Source: Serratia sarumanii | GTDB taxonomy: Bacteria; Pseudomonadota; Gammaproteobacteria; Enterobacterales; Enterobacteriaceae | DNA: 64,000 nucleotides | Direction of reading: 5' to 3' | Assembly: GCF_029962605.1 (NCBI RefSeq) | Contig: NZ_CP124750.1 | Location: forward strand, 930,001 to 994,000 | Shown: in pieces, positions 1 to 7,775 of the stretch | Numbering within the stretch: the stretch's first letter is position 1 | Layout of the letters: each line of letters starts with the position of its first letter | Program-made: the position numbers and the translations under genes | Notes under the pieces: generated by a model | The model's database searches: none | Told to the model about the DNA's origin: nothing | The model's input: only the letters and a program-made list of their open reading frames with translations

Positions 1-582
1 CGGCAGACTCACGCACTGCCAGATAAAGGCCGCGGCCGCGACGGGGACCAGGCACAAGAAAGCGCCTCGCCATCCGATGGTCGCTCCAAGATAGCTACCC
101 AGCGGCGCTGCCACTACCGTCGCCAGCGCATTGCCGGCGTTGAAAATAGCCAGCGCACGCGTAACCTGATGCTGTGGCACCAGACGAATTGCCGTTGCCG
201 CAGACATCGACCAGAATCCACCGATCGCAATACCTATCATCGCGCGGCCTGCCATATACATCAGATAGTTGGAAGCCAGTGCGATAACGAGCCCCGACAC
301 GGCCATCAGAATCGTCATCCCCAGCAGTAAGTACTTGCGATTCACATTTCCAGCCAACGTCGAAAGCGTCAGGCTGGTCAGGACGGCCAGCGCGCCGGAG
401 ATGGCAATTCCCTGTCCCGCCAGCCCCTCCGTCACGTCTAAATCACGGGCAATCGGCGTAAGCAGGCTGACGGGCATAAATTCCGATGCAATCAGCACAA
501 AGACGCACAGGGTCATGGCAAAAATGCCGCTCCAGTAAGCGGGCTGATTATTCGGTGATGGTGTTTGGCTAAGTGCAGACAT
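1..582 (-). CDS. MFS transporter, DHA1-type drug/nucleoside exporter (partial)
   Basis: N-terminal 194 codons of a major facilitator superfamily exporter; the gene runs off the left edge of the window. The translation shows repeated hydrophobic helices, the early segment EFMPVSLLTPIARDL and the line GRAMIGIAIGGFWSMSAA, both very like E. coli NepI (purine ribonucleoside exporter) and related DHA1 pumps. It would act in the inner membrane as a proton antiporter. The start is the ATG whose complement is CAT at 580-582. Transcribed in the same direction as the hydrolase upstream of it (657-1793), so the two may form a unit controlled by the LysR gene at 1982. The substrate cannot be told from sequence. 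Confidence 0.85.
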   Translation of the reverse strand, partial: MSALSQTPSPNNQPAYWSGIFAMTLCVFVLIASEFMPVSLLTPIARDLDVTEGLAGQGIAISGALAVLTSLTLSTLAGNVNRKYLLLGMTILMAVSGLVIALASNYLMYMAGRAMIGIAIGGFWSMSAATAIRLVPQHQVTRALAIFNAGNALATVVAAPLGSYLGATIGWRGAFLCLVPVAAAAFIWQCVSLP

Positions 583-656
583 AGTCAGATTTCACGGAAG
601 TCAGAATAAAAGCCACCCGCGTAGACAGGCGGCTTTTAATGTTGTCAGTAGAGGGG

Positions 657-1793
657 CTATTTCAGATTGGCTTTGAAAAATTGTTCGAACTTAGCGAAAG
701 GTATTTTACCGGCCGCATTGTCGTACAGGTCCACATGATTTGCACCGGGGACAATCACCAGCTCTTTTTCTTTACTGCCGACCGCCTTATAAGCATCTTC
801 GGCAAAATAGCGTGAATGGGCTTTTTCACCGGTCACGATAAGCGTCGGGATAGTAATTTCGCTGGCGTAGCTCAGCAGCGGCATATTCATAAACGACAGC
901 GGCATCGTTGCCGTCCACGCCCCGGTCGAGTTAACGGAGCGTTCGTGGAAACCGCGCGGCATGCGGTAGTAATCAAAGAACTCCTTCAGCACCGGATGCG
1001 GATCGGCCGGCAGGGTTTCTGGCAGAATGCGCTCACCCGCGCTGACCTTGCCATTGCTGTCGACGTTAATATCATGGCCACCTCGTGCGAACGTTCCGCT
1101 TTCCGCATCCTTCCAGCGTTGTTCATTCAGATACTGCAGAACGGCACGACGGTCGGCGGTCGAATAACGGTCTTTGCCATCACCTACGCCATGGCTCATC
1201 GCCCGGCTCATGTCGTACATCACGCTGGTGGCCACCGCTTTGACGCGGGTATCCATCGCGGCGTCGTTTAACGCCATGCCGCCCCAGCCGCAAATGCCGA
1301 GCAGCCCAATACGGTTGCGATCCACCTCTTTTTGCAGCCCCAAGAAATCTACCGCCGCGCTGAAATCTTCCGTGTTGATATCCGGCGAGGCGACGTTACG
1401 CGGATAGCCGCCGCTTTCCCCCGTATAAGAAGGGTCGAACGCCAGGGTAACAAATCCCTGTTCCGCCAGCGTTTGCGCATACATGCCGCTGGATTGCTCC
1501 TTCACCGCGCCAAAAGGCCCGCTGACGGCAATCGCCGCCAGCTTGCGATCGCCACGATCTTTGGGGAGATAAAGGTCGCCCACTAAGGTGATCCCATATC
1601 GATTTTGAAACGAGACCTTACGATGATCGACTTTCTGGCTCTCGGCAAACGTCTTGTCCCATTTATCGATCATCGAAACAGGAGCATTCGGATTGACTGA
1701 ATCAGCATAACTCATTGTCGTGACTCCACTTAATGATGCGAATAACAGCATGGCAGGCATTGCGGTTTTTAGCGTTCGGGTGAAAGCTTTCAT
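657..1793 (-). CDS. Secreted alpha/beta hydrolase
   Basis: About 378 residues. A typical signal peptide (MKAFTRTLKTAMPAML through SYA) is followed by an alpha/beta-hydrolase fold of the dienelactone/YcjY-like type. The nucleophile elbow is GICGWGG, so the nucleophile would be Cys rather than Ser. The C-terminal GANHVDLYD supplies the catalytic His. I start at 1793 rather than the ATG at 1814, because GGGGA sits five bases upstream of 1793 and the signal peptide then begins cleanly. Divergent from the LysR gene at 1982, which probably regulates it. The substrate is unknown; family members act on small esters, lactones or peptides. The Cys nucleophile points to dienelactone-hydrolase-like chemistry. 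Confidence 0.85.
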   Translation of the reverse strand: MKAFTRTLKTAMPAMLLFASLSGVTTMSYADSVNPNAPVSMIDKWDKTFAESQKVDHRKVSFQNRYGITLVGDLYLPKDRGDRKLAAIAVSGPFGAVKEQSSGMYAQTLAEQGFVTLAFDPSYTGESGGYPRNVASPDINTEDFSAAVDFLGLQKEVDRNRIGLLGICGWGGMALNDAAMDTRVKAVATSVMYDMSRAMSHGVGDGKDRYSTADRRAVLQYLNEQRWKDAESGTFARGGHDINVDSNGKVSAGERILPETLPADPHPVLKEFFDYYRMPRGFHERSVNSTGAWTATMPLSFMNMPLLSYASEITIPTLIVTGEKAHSRYFAEDAYKAVGSKEKELVIVPGANHVDLYDNAAGKIPFAKFEQFFKANLK

Positions 1794-1884
1794 AAAAATC
1801 CCCATGAAAAACAAGATAGAGAGACAGGTTTCCTACGGACAACGCTGCTGTGCTTTGTTTTGATGGGCTCATTATAGTGAGCAG

Positions 1885-1950
1885 AATTAATGCTGATTAG
1901 AGGGAGATAATTGCTAAGATTAATACCATATTGTTATAAATTAATGCTGA
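1885..1950. repeat. 12-bp direct repeat in the LysR/hydrolase intergenic region
   Basis: AATTAATGCTGA occurs exactly at 1885-1896 and again at 1939-1950, 54 bp apart start to start (about five helical turns). It lies between the divergent hydrolase and LysR genes. Position and spacing fit two LysR-family binding sites (RBS and ABS), but that role is inferred. Confidence 0.55.
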
Positions 1951-1981
1951 GACTGGCGTCATTCTTGGGGGGAGTAAATCA

Positions 1982-2866
1982 ATGGCAAAAAGGGAGAACT
2001 ACAACGAGCTTTACCTGTTTATGCAGGTGGTACGGGAAGGCAGTTTTACCGCTGCGGCTCACAGGCTTGGCCTGGCTCAATCGGGGATAAGCCGTTCTGT
2101 TCGCGAGCTTGAAGAAAGGTTAGGTGTCCAGCTACTGGTGCGTACCACGCGTAAGCTATCGCTGACGCAAGCGGGTGAGCAGCTCTATCAGAAAACGGAG
2201 TCCGGATTTGATACCTTAGATCTTGGGCTTGCGACACTGGCGCATTATCGTGAGACCCCTTCCGGCACGGTCCGCATCAATGCCAGCCAGCACGCGATTG
2301 ATAAATGCCTGCTGCCAAAGCTTGCGGTATTTAAACAGCGCTATCCTGATATCAGGCTCGAACTCATGAACGAGAGCCGGTTCGTCGATATTATCGAGGA
2401 AAGATTCGATGCAGGCGTCCGTCTTGGGCCTGAAGTAGGCCAGGGCATGGTCGCGGTGCGCATTACGCCCGATATGGAGATGGCGATTGTGGGGACTCCT
2501 GAACATTTTCGTCGTTACGGTTTTCCACAAAATCCTGCGGATTTAAAGACACATCCCTGTATCGCCTATCAGCTTGCCGACGGCAGCCTATACCAGTGGG
2601 AACTCCATCAGGATGATAAAAAAATCACTCATCGGCCGGAAGGGCAATGGGCCTTATCTGACAGCTATATGGAGGCAGAAGCCGCGCGGCTGGGCCTGGG
2701 GCTGGCCTATGTTCCTGTCGAGTTGGTTGCCGATGATTTAGAGCGTGGAGCACTTATCAGGGTATTACAGCGTTACAGCCTGCGAATGGAAGGGTTATTT
2801 CTTTATTATCCCCATCGCAATGTATCCCCCGCCCTAAGAATGGTCATTGAGACATTGAAAATTTGA
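1982..2866 (+). CDS. LysR-family transcriptional regulator
   Basis: 294 residues, normal LysR length. The N-terminal winged helix-turn-helix is clear (FMQVVREGSFTAAAHRLG, then SGISRSVRELEERLGVQLL and RTTRKLSLTQAG). The remainder is the periplasmic-binding-like effector domain, with the phrase DAGVRLGPEV seen in the CrgA/YhaJ branch. The start at 1982 follows GGGGGGAG a few bases upstream. It is divergent from the secreted hydrolase and the MFS exporter, the usual arrangement for a LysR activator or repressor controlling its neighbours and itself. The ligand is unknown. Confidence 0.92.
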   Translation: MAKRENYNELYLFMQVVREGSFTAAAHRLGLAQSGISRSVRELEERLGVQLLVRTTRKLSLTQAGEQLYQKTESGFDTLDLGLATLAHYRETPSGTVRINASQHAIDKCLLPKLAVFKQRYPDIRLELMNESRFVDIIEERFDAGVRLGPEVGQGMVAVRITPDMEMAIVGTPEHFRRYGFPQNPADLKTHPCIAYQLADGSLYQWELHQDDKKITHRPEGQWALSDSYMEAEAARLGLGLAYVPVELVADDLERGALIRVLQRYSLRMEGLFLYYPHRNVSPALRMVIETLKI

Positions 2867-3477
2867 GAGTTGCGATGGCCGCTCCTGCACTGTGCAGGAT
2901 GGACGGCAAAGCCGCTTGTATAAAGCAGACTTAGTTGACATCAAAATGAATGATGGAAATGAGGTAAACCGATTGGCGAAATACAACGCCGTATGAAGGA
3001 CGATGCGTCGGGCGATAGGGGCGATAAATATGTAATGGCTGAGCTGCCTGGCCCATTAGATGCTCACTTGTCACACCGGCTTTGACGCCATTGGTTCAAA
3101 TAGGCGAACCCTGGTGTACGGTAGGGTGATGACTGTTAATCGGGTAATTAATTGAATTAAATACTAAATTCCGATTGCCAACAGAGAGTGCAATTTTCCT
3201 GTCACTCTTTTGCAGCGGATTAAATATGGCGTTGTTAATAACTTATGCCTCAGGGATAGTACGGAGGGATAACGCATAGTCAAATCAATGCGATCTCCCA
3301 TTTGTCTACCGTTTCGCCGGTTAAACAACCGTTTAATTAATCACTGTTATAATTACCTCTGTTGAGCCTTGATGGATGAATGTTTTCTCCTCAAGCATTG
3401 CGATGCGGCGCTCTGTGGAGCGGCATCCGTTTTTTGGACATGCCGGTGGTTCGGTGAGAAGTAAGGAGAAGTGTACT
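2867..3477. other. Intergenic stretch, about 610 bp, no gene found
   Basis: No convincing coding frame on either strand. The right end is AT-rich and contains an extended -10 promoter for the TM2 gene; the rest shows no strong hairpin or repeat. An in-frame upstream extension of the TM2 frame (to 3376) lacks a ribosome site and resembles no protein I know. Confidence 0.5.
3345..3353 (+). promoter_or_regulatory. Extended -10 promoter element for the TM2 gene
   Basis: TGTTATAAT is a perfect TGn-TATAAT extended -10. It lies about 125 bp upstream of the TM2 start at 3478. No good -35 is visible at 17 bp, which is tolerated with an extended -10. Confidence 0.45.
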
Positions 3478-3696
3478 ATGAGCAGAAAAGACAAGCTCGC
3501 GGCGGCCCTGCTGGCCATCTTCCTGGGTGGGCTGGGCATTCACAAGTTTTACTTAGGGATGAAGTGGTGGGGGCTGTTCTACCTGCTGTTCTGCTGGACG
3601 GGGATCCCGGCGATTGTCGGCTTTATCGAAGGCATTATTTATCTGTTCCAATCGGAAGAGAAATTCAATCAGAAATACAATCCTGGTCTGATTTAA
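3478..3696 (+). CDS. TM2 domain-containing small membrane protein
   Basis: 72 residues, almost entirely a TM2 domain (PF05154): a first hydrophobic helix ending in GGLGIHKFYLG, a short turn, then a second helix with IPAIVGFIEGIIYL. The HKFYLG-type motif between the helices is diagnostic. The start at 3478 is preceded by AAGGAGAAGTGTACT, a good ribosome site; the frame could open at 3376 but without one. TM2 proteins are common in bacteria and their function is not established. It stands alone with its own promoter and terminator. Confidence 0.88.
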   Translation: MSRKDKLAAALLAIFLGGLGIHKFYLGMKWWGLFYLLFCWTGIPAIVGFIEGIIYLFQSEEKFNQKYNPGLI

Positions 3697-3706
3697 TGCT
3701 TTGCTG

Positions 3707-3739
3707 ACGGCGCATCCTGTTAAGGGAAGCGCCGTTTTT
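3707..3739 (+). terminator. Rho-independent terminator after the TM2 gene
   Basis: Stem ACGGCGC (3707-3713) / GCGCCGT (3729-3735), followed by a run of T. It begins 10 bases after the TM2 stop codon. Confidence 0.7.
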
Positions 3740-3746
3740 CGTTCCG

Positions 3747-4274
3747 TTACTGTTTCTTCATCTTGCCGCGCATTTCTTCACTCATCATTTTATTCGAGCT
3801 GGAAATTACGCAGTTATATTGCTTACCTTGGTTAATGACCATAAAGGTGCTGACCGGATTTTTAAAATCCTTGTCGATGGTGAAATAAATATACGCCTGC
3901 GGCAGCGCGGCCGGTTTAAAGGCGCCGAAGGCATACACATCCGCCAGGCCTAGCGCGGAGAGATCGACCGTCAGTTCCATCGGCTGTTTATCGTTTGGCG
4001 ATGGGAACATCGATTTGGCCGACATCATCATGGTGCTGCTGTTGATGGTGTAATCGGTTTTGACCTTCATGCCCATATATTTCGATTCCGGCATGGAAAG
4101 TTCTTTTTTGCAGGCGGCGTCGTGCTGCGGCGCCGGGCTGCCGTTTTCCATCACGGCGTGCACGTGTTCCAGCGTCACTTCCGCGTTGCCGGTGGTAGGC
4201 TGCGCATCGGCCGCGTAAGCCGCGCCGCTGAAGGCGGCCACAGAGGTAAGGATAATGCCTGTAACGATTTTCAT
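3747..4274 (-). CDS. Putative periplasmic protein of unknown function
   Basis: 175 residues with a clear signal peptide (MKIVTGIILTSVAAFSGAAYA, cut before ADAQ). The mature part has two Cys (ACKK and YNCV) that could form a disulphide. It is methionine-rich in places (STMMMSAKSMF, SNKMMSEEM). No domain recognised. The start at 4274 is chosen because GGAGAG lies just upstream and the signal peptide then starts properly; the longer frame to 4406 adds 44 unlikely residues. Convergent with the TM2 gene, apparently monocistronic, with a long AT-rich upstream region. Confidence 0.7.
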   Translation of the reverse strand: MKIVTGIILTSVAAFSGAAYAADAQPTTGNAEVTLEHVHAVMENGSPAPQHDAACKKELSMPESKYMGMKVKTDYTINSSTMMMSAKSMFPSPNDKQPMELTVDLSALGLADVYAFGAFKPAALPQAYIYFTIDKDFKNPVSTFMVINQGKQYNCVISSSNKMMSEEMRGKMKKQ

Positions 4275-4777
4275 TGTCGCTCTCCGAAATGCTAATAATG
4301 ATATTAATTGCGGTGTGTAGCCTATTGGCCTGATAAAACGCAAAGTTACTCGTTCCGTGGAGATCAAATATCCTCGGAATTTTATAGTAAATAGTGTTTC
4401 ACCCACGCGGTGCGCGAGGTTGGTTTAATTATCTTGAGAGCCTTGCTCTTTTGTTTTTCAGTATGTTTACCTGCATATAAAGAGTATGTCTAAACATAGT
4501 CAATGTTTAGAATATGCACAAATTATTGCGGTTTTTTCCCGCTTTAATTCTTCGGTTTTTAATACGGGTTTAAATATTGTATTGAGATACAGAGAGTTAT
4601 CTTTTCTACGTTAAAATCACTCAGTGAAACGTTATTTATGTGATCTTCATGGTCACAGAAGTAACGCTGAAATTATTGCCTTTCTATTTAACGGCTAATT
4701 ATTCATGGCATAGGCTTCAACCCCGCTAACCGCTTGCGCTAGAATCAGGCGGTTTGCTCTTGAAAAAGGATATCGCC
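4275..4777. other. AT-rich intergenic region, about 500 bp
   Basis: Separates two divergently read genes (4274 leftwards, 4778 rightwards) and must hold both promoters. Clearly richer in A+T than its surroundings, especially 4430-4650. I see no credible reading frame, strong hairpin or recognisable operator. Confidence 0.45.
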
Positions 4778-5875
4778 ATGGCCGCCTGGGCCTTTTTGAT
4801 CGTCGGTTGGCTGTTGATTTGGCGGGATTACCCGATTTTCGGCGCGTTGTGCATCGCGTTGTTCGCCGTGCTGCAATGGGCGAAATACGCCGCAAAAGGC
4901 GTGCAAAACCCCGAAGAGGCCGAAGAGTGGCGCAAGACCGACTGGCGTTCGCAGCCGATTGAAATGGCGCACGCCGGCGACAGCGACCGGCAGATTGGCG
5001 GCGTGGGGGAGCTGGGCATGGGCGGCCCCAATTTTTGGACGCTGCTGCTGCGCGACGGGGCGATTGTGCATAGCGCCTGTGCCGCGCCGCAGGACGTGGA
5101 CGGCGGCAAGCTGCGCCTGATCCCGACCCGCAGCCGCGAGGGTGAGGGGCTGACGGTGTACGAGCCTGCCACCCGAGTGATGTACGCGCTGCCTGTGCTG
5201 GCCGAGCGCGAGCAGGCGGCATTGGCCGCCGGTTCCGCCGAGGCGCTGGCGCGGCTGCGGGCGAGCTGTCGGCAGGCGGCGGCCACGCCGCTGCGTCAGG
5301 TGCGCGGTCTGTGGGTGCCGCAGTGGGCAGAGGATCCGGCGGATCGTCTGGAGATCGCCTTGCCCAGTGGCCGCGCGCTGGCGGCGCGCTCGACGTTACC
5401 GGCGGATTTGCGCCATGCGGACGATCCTGCCGCGCTGCTGCACGCGCCGCCTTATGAGCTGTTGCTGGATAACCGGCCGACCGATCGCTTGGTGTGCGAT
5501 CTCGAACGCGTGGCGGAATCGCCGACGGGTGACGGCTTGAGCGTCGGCGGCTGCCAGTTCCACGGCGAGCATATTGTCGATGGTCTGTACCATCTGTACT
5601 TCGCCGGCGAGTGGTTCAGCCTGCTCTCCTACGCACATAAACCGGCGGGCGGGCGCGGTTCGGACACCACCTTTTTTGTCGAGCGGGTCGAGCCGCAAGA
5701 CGGCGGCGTATTCGTGATTGAATGGGATGCCTACAGCGTGGGGCCCGACGGGCATGCGCCTCGCGTAGCGGCGCCGCCGGTATTGGTTATCGCAGTAAGC
5801 TGGCAGGACGCGCCGCTGCGGCTGCCCACGGCCAATAACCGCGTGACCGTGCGCTTGCCCAACGCCATGGCGTAA
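4778..5875 (+). CDS. Membrane-anchored protein of unknown function
   Basis: 365 residues. The N-terminus has one or two hydrophobic segments (residues 1-14 and about 20-36), followed by a large soluble domain with no motif I recognise. The soluble part is rich in acidic residues and W/F near the C-terminus (GEWFSLLSY, VFVIEWDAYSVG). The start at 4778 is used because AAGGA lies seven bases upstream; an upstream TTG at 4754 has no ribosome site. It is convergent with the three-gene operon ending at 5879, only three bases away, and like those proteins couples N-terminal membrane segments to a large soluble domain. It may belong to the same system, but this is inference from position only. Confidence 0.7.
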   Translation: MAAWAFLIVGWLLIWRDYPIFGALCIALFAVLQWAKYAAKGVQNPEEAEEWRKTDWRSQPIEMAHAGDSDRQIGGVGELGMGGPNFWTLLLRDGAIVHSACAAPQDVDGGKLRLIPTRSREGEGLTVYEPATRVMYALPVLAEREQAALAAGSAEALARLRASCRQAAATPLRQVRGLWVPQWAEDPADRLEIALPSGRALAARSTLPADLRHADDPAALLHAPPYELLLDNRPTDRLVCDLERVAESPTGDGLSVGGCQFHGEHIVDGLYHLYFAGEWFSLLSYAHKPAGGRGSDTTFFVERVEPQDGGVFVIEWDAYSVGPDGHAPRVAAPPVLVIAVSWQDAPLRLPTANNRVTVRLPNAMA

Positions 5876-5878
5876 GGC

Positions 5879-6583
5879 TTAAGGCAGCACCCTGACTTCG
5901 CCGTTGTGCAAGGTCAGCACGGCGATCGGGCTGCCGGGGAAGCACTCCCTAAAGATCCAGTCGCTGGGCCGAAACGCCGCCGCAGGCAGCCCGGCCTGCC
6001 ACTCTTCCCACTGCGGGGCCGGCTTATCCGGCGGTAAAGAGAAAGAGACCAGCCAACCCGCTTCGCAGCGCACCCTTTGGCCGCTCGGGCGGGAGAAGGT
6101 GTGTGTGCTCGCCAGCTCCATTACCGGCGGTAAAACCTCGAAGGCAATGATCGGCACGCCGGCCACGCTCTGCGGCCGAGGAAAACGCACGGCGGTCACG
6201 CCATCCATCGTGATGGGGCTGTCTTCGGTGCCGGGCAGGCGCGGTTCCTGCCGGTTTACCCAGCTGCCTTTCGTCAGCGTGATTTCACCGAACGGTTTGG
6301 CTTCGTCGAGCGTCAGGTAGCTGCGCCGATTCCAGCGTTCTTCCGCCCGCTGGCTCTTGAGATCCTGGATGGCGATGTCGATAAGCATCAGCACGAACGC
6401 CACCGGGTAGATCGCCAGCGCCGAGGCCAGCAGATAGCCACCCCAGGAAAGCGGCGGGCGTGGGCGGCCGCAGCGGGCAGAAGCGTAGCGCCAGCCCCAC
6501 CAGGCGAGCAGGATGCCGGCGAGCAGCAGCGCCAACAACAGCGCCACCAGCCCTGCAACGCCGGCGCCATAACCTAACAGCAT
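5879..6583 (-). CDS. Membrane protein of unknown function (third gene of envelope operon)
   Basis: 234 residues. Two hydrophobic helices lie near the N-terminus (GYGAGVAGLVALLLALLLAG to about residue 30, then LLASALAIYPVAFVLMLIDI). A soluble C-terminal domain of about 160 residues follows, with sequences such as SPITMDGVTAVRFPRPQ and WIFRECFPGSPIAVLTLHNG. No known family recognised. The start at 6583 follows GAGGAA; the longer frame to 6664 overlaps the upstream gene. It lies 16 bases after the stop of the gene at 6600-7775 and is probably cotranscribed with it. Confidence 0.7.
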   Translation of the reverse strand: MLLGYGAGVAGLVALLLALLLAGILLAWWGWRYASARCGRPRPPLSWGGYLLASALAIYPVAFVLMLIDIAIQDLKSQRAEERWNRRSYLTLDEAKPFGEITLTKGSWVNRQEPRLPGTEDSPITMDGVTAVRFPRPQSVAGVPIIAFEVLPPVMELASTHTFSRPSGQRVRCEAGWLVSFSLPPDKPAPQWEEWQAGLPAAAFRPSDWIFRECFPGSPIAVLTLHNGEVRVLP

Positions 6584-6599
6584 GGCAAGTTCCTCATGT

Positions 6600-7775
6600 T
6601 CACGGCGTGGTGGAACGGTAGCGAACGAAGTAGGGCAGCGCCGGGGGCTCCCCGTCATCGCCATAGTGGCTTTCCGGTTCGATCACGGTTTGGCGTGCGT
6701 CGTCGCGCCCGTTGTAGCGATACTCCAACGGCTGGCGGTAGCGCACGTCGGATGAGCGCAGATCGAAAATCAGCGAAAGGCGCGCATCGCCGTTATCCGT
6801 TTGGGTGACTAGCTTGTCGTTGCCTGCCCACAGCTGATACAGCGATTTATCGCCGGTCTCCAGCAGTACCTTCAACTGCCCGTCGGATTGATAACGCAGG
6901 AGCTGATACAGCCCTCTTTCCAGCGTCTGTGCGATCAGGTAGATGCCGCCATCCGGGGCCTGCGCGCTTTCCGTCACGCGCACCGTGAGCCAATGCGGTT
7001 CGGCCACCTCGCCGGTTTTGCCGTTAACGGCGATGTGCAAGGCGCCGGAGCCGAGCACCGGATTCATCCAGAACAGCACGCGATCGCCGTCAACGGCGGT
7101 AAAGATCTCGGGTATGGATTTGCGCTTGCCGGAGGCGTAAGCCGTCGGTGAGTCCTCCTCGCCGCGCTCAAAACCCAGCAGCTGACGCGCTTCCAACAGC
7201 GCCGGCAGATCGAGCGTTTGCCGCCAATGGGCGCCAAAGTCCGGGCTGTAGAATACGCCTTCGGTGCTGATGAGATACAGCGCGCGTTTACCCGGCAGCG
7301 CCACCAGTTTGCCGCCGATAAAGGAAGGCCGGTTGTCGTCGCCCTCCGGCCAGGGGATCAGTGCCCCGATGGTGCCCTGTTTCACATCGACCAGCCGGCG
7401 CCCCTTGGACAGAAAAAGCACGCACTCTTGCCCGCCGCAAACCGCATCGTGGATAGACTCGTCGAGTTCCCCCAGCATCTGCAATCCCTGCGGGCCGCTG
7501 AACAACACCTGGCTGAGATAGTTGGCCGCCCAGCCGTAAAAGCTATTGTAGGCCCCGCGCTCACTCCTTTTGCTGATGAGCAGCAGAGCGCCGTCCTGCG
7601 CCGGGTAGCTGTGGATGAGATCGTAACGGGCTATCGTCGGCAAGGCCTCGTCGCTCTGGATCCATTGCCACTGCGCATAGCGTTGTTCAGGGGCGAGGAA
7701 ATAGACGCCCAGCGCGCTGGCCAAAAACAGCGTCAGGATAATAAGGGGTCTTTTATAAAGCGCTAACGTCATCAT
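6600..7775 (-). CDS. Membrane-anchored, possibly beta-propeller exported protein (second gene of envelope operon)
   Basis: 391 residues. A single N-terminal hydrophobic anchor (IILTLFLASALGVYFLA) is followed by an extracytoplasmic domain. Near the middle it has YSPDFGAHWRQT, which matches the Asp-box (S-x-D-x-G-x-x-W) of sialidase-like and BNR beta-propellers; only one clear copy is visible, so the fold is a suggestion. The start is the first of two adjacent ATGs at 7775. This ATG overlaps the upstream TGA (ATGA), and GGAG sits six bases before it, indicating translational coupling to the gene at 7772-9058. Function unknown. Confidence 0.72.
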   Translation of the reverse strand: MMTLALYKRPLIILTLFLASALGVYFLAPEQRYAQWQWIQSDEALPTIARYDLIHSYPAQDGALLLISKRSERGAYNSFYGWAANYLSQVLFSGPQGLQMLGELDESIHDAVCGGQECVLFLSKGRRLVDVKQGTIGALIPWPEGDDNRPSFIGGKLVALPGKRALYLISTEGVFYSPDFGAHWRQTLDLPALLEARQLLGFERGEEDSPTAYASGKRKSIPEIFTAVDGDRVLFWMNPVLGSGALHIAVNGKTGEVAEPHWLTVRVTESAQAPDGGIYLIAQTLERGLYQLLRYQSDGQLKVLLETGDKSLYQLWAGNDKLVTQTDNGDARLSLIFDLRSSDVRYRQPLEYRYNGRDDARQTVIEPESHYGDDGEPPALPYFVRYRSTTP

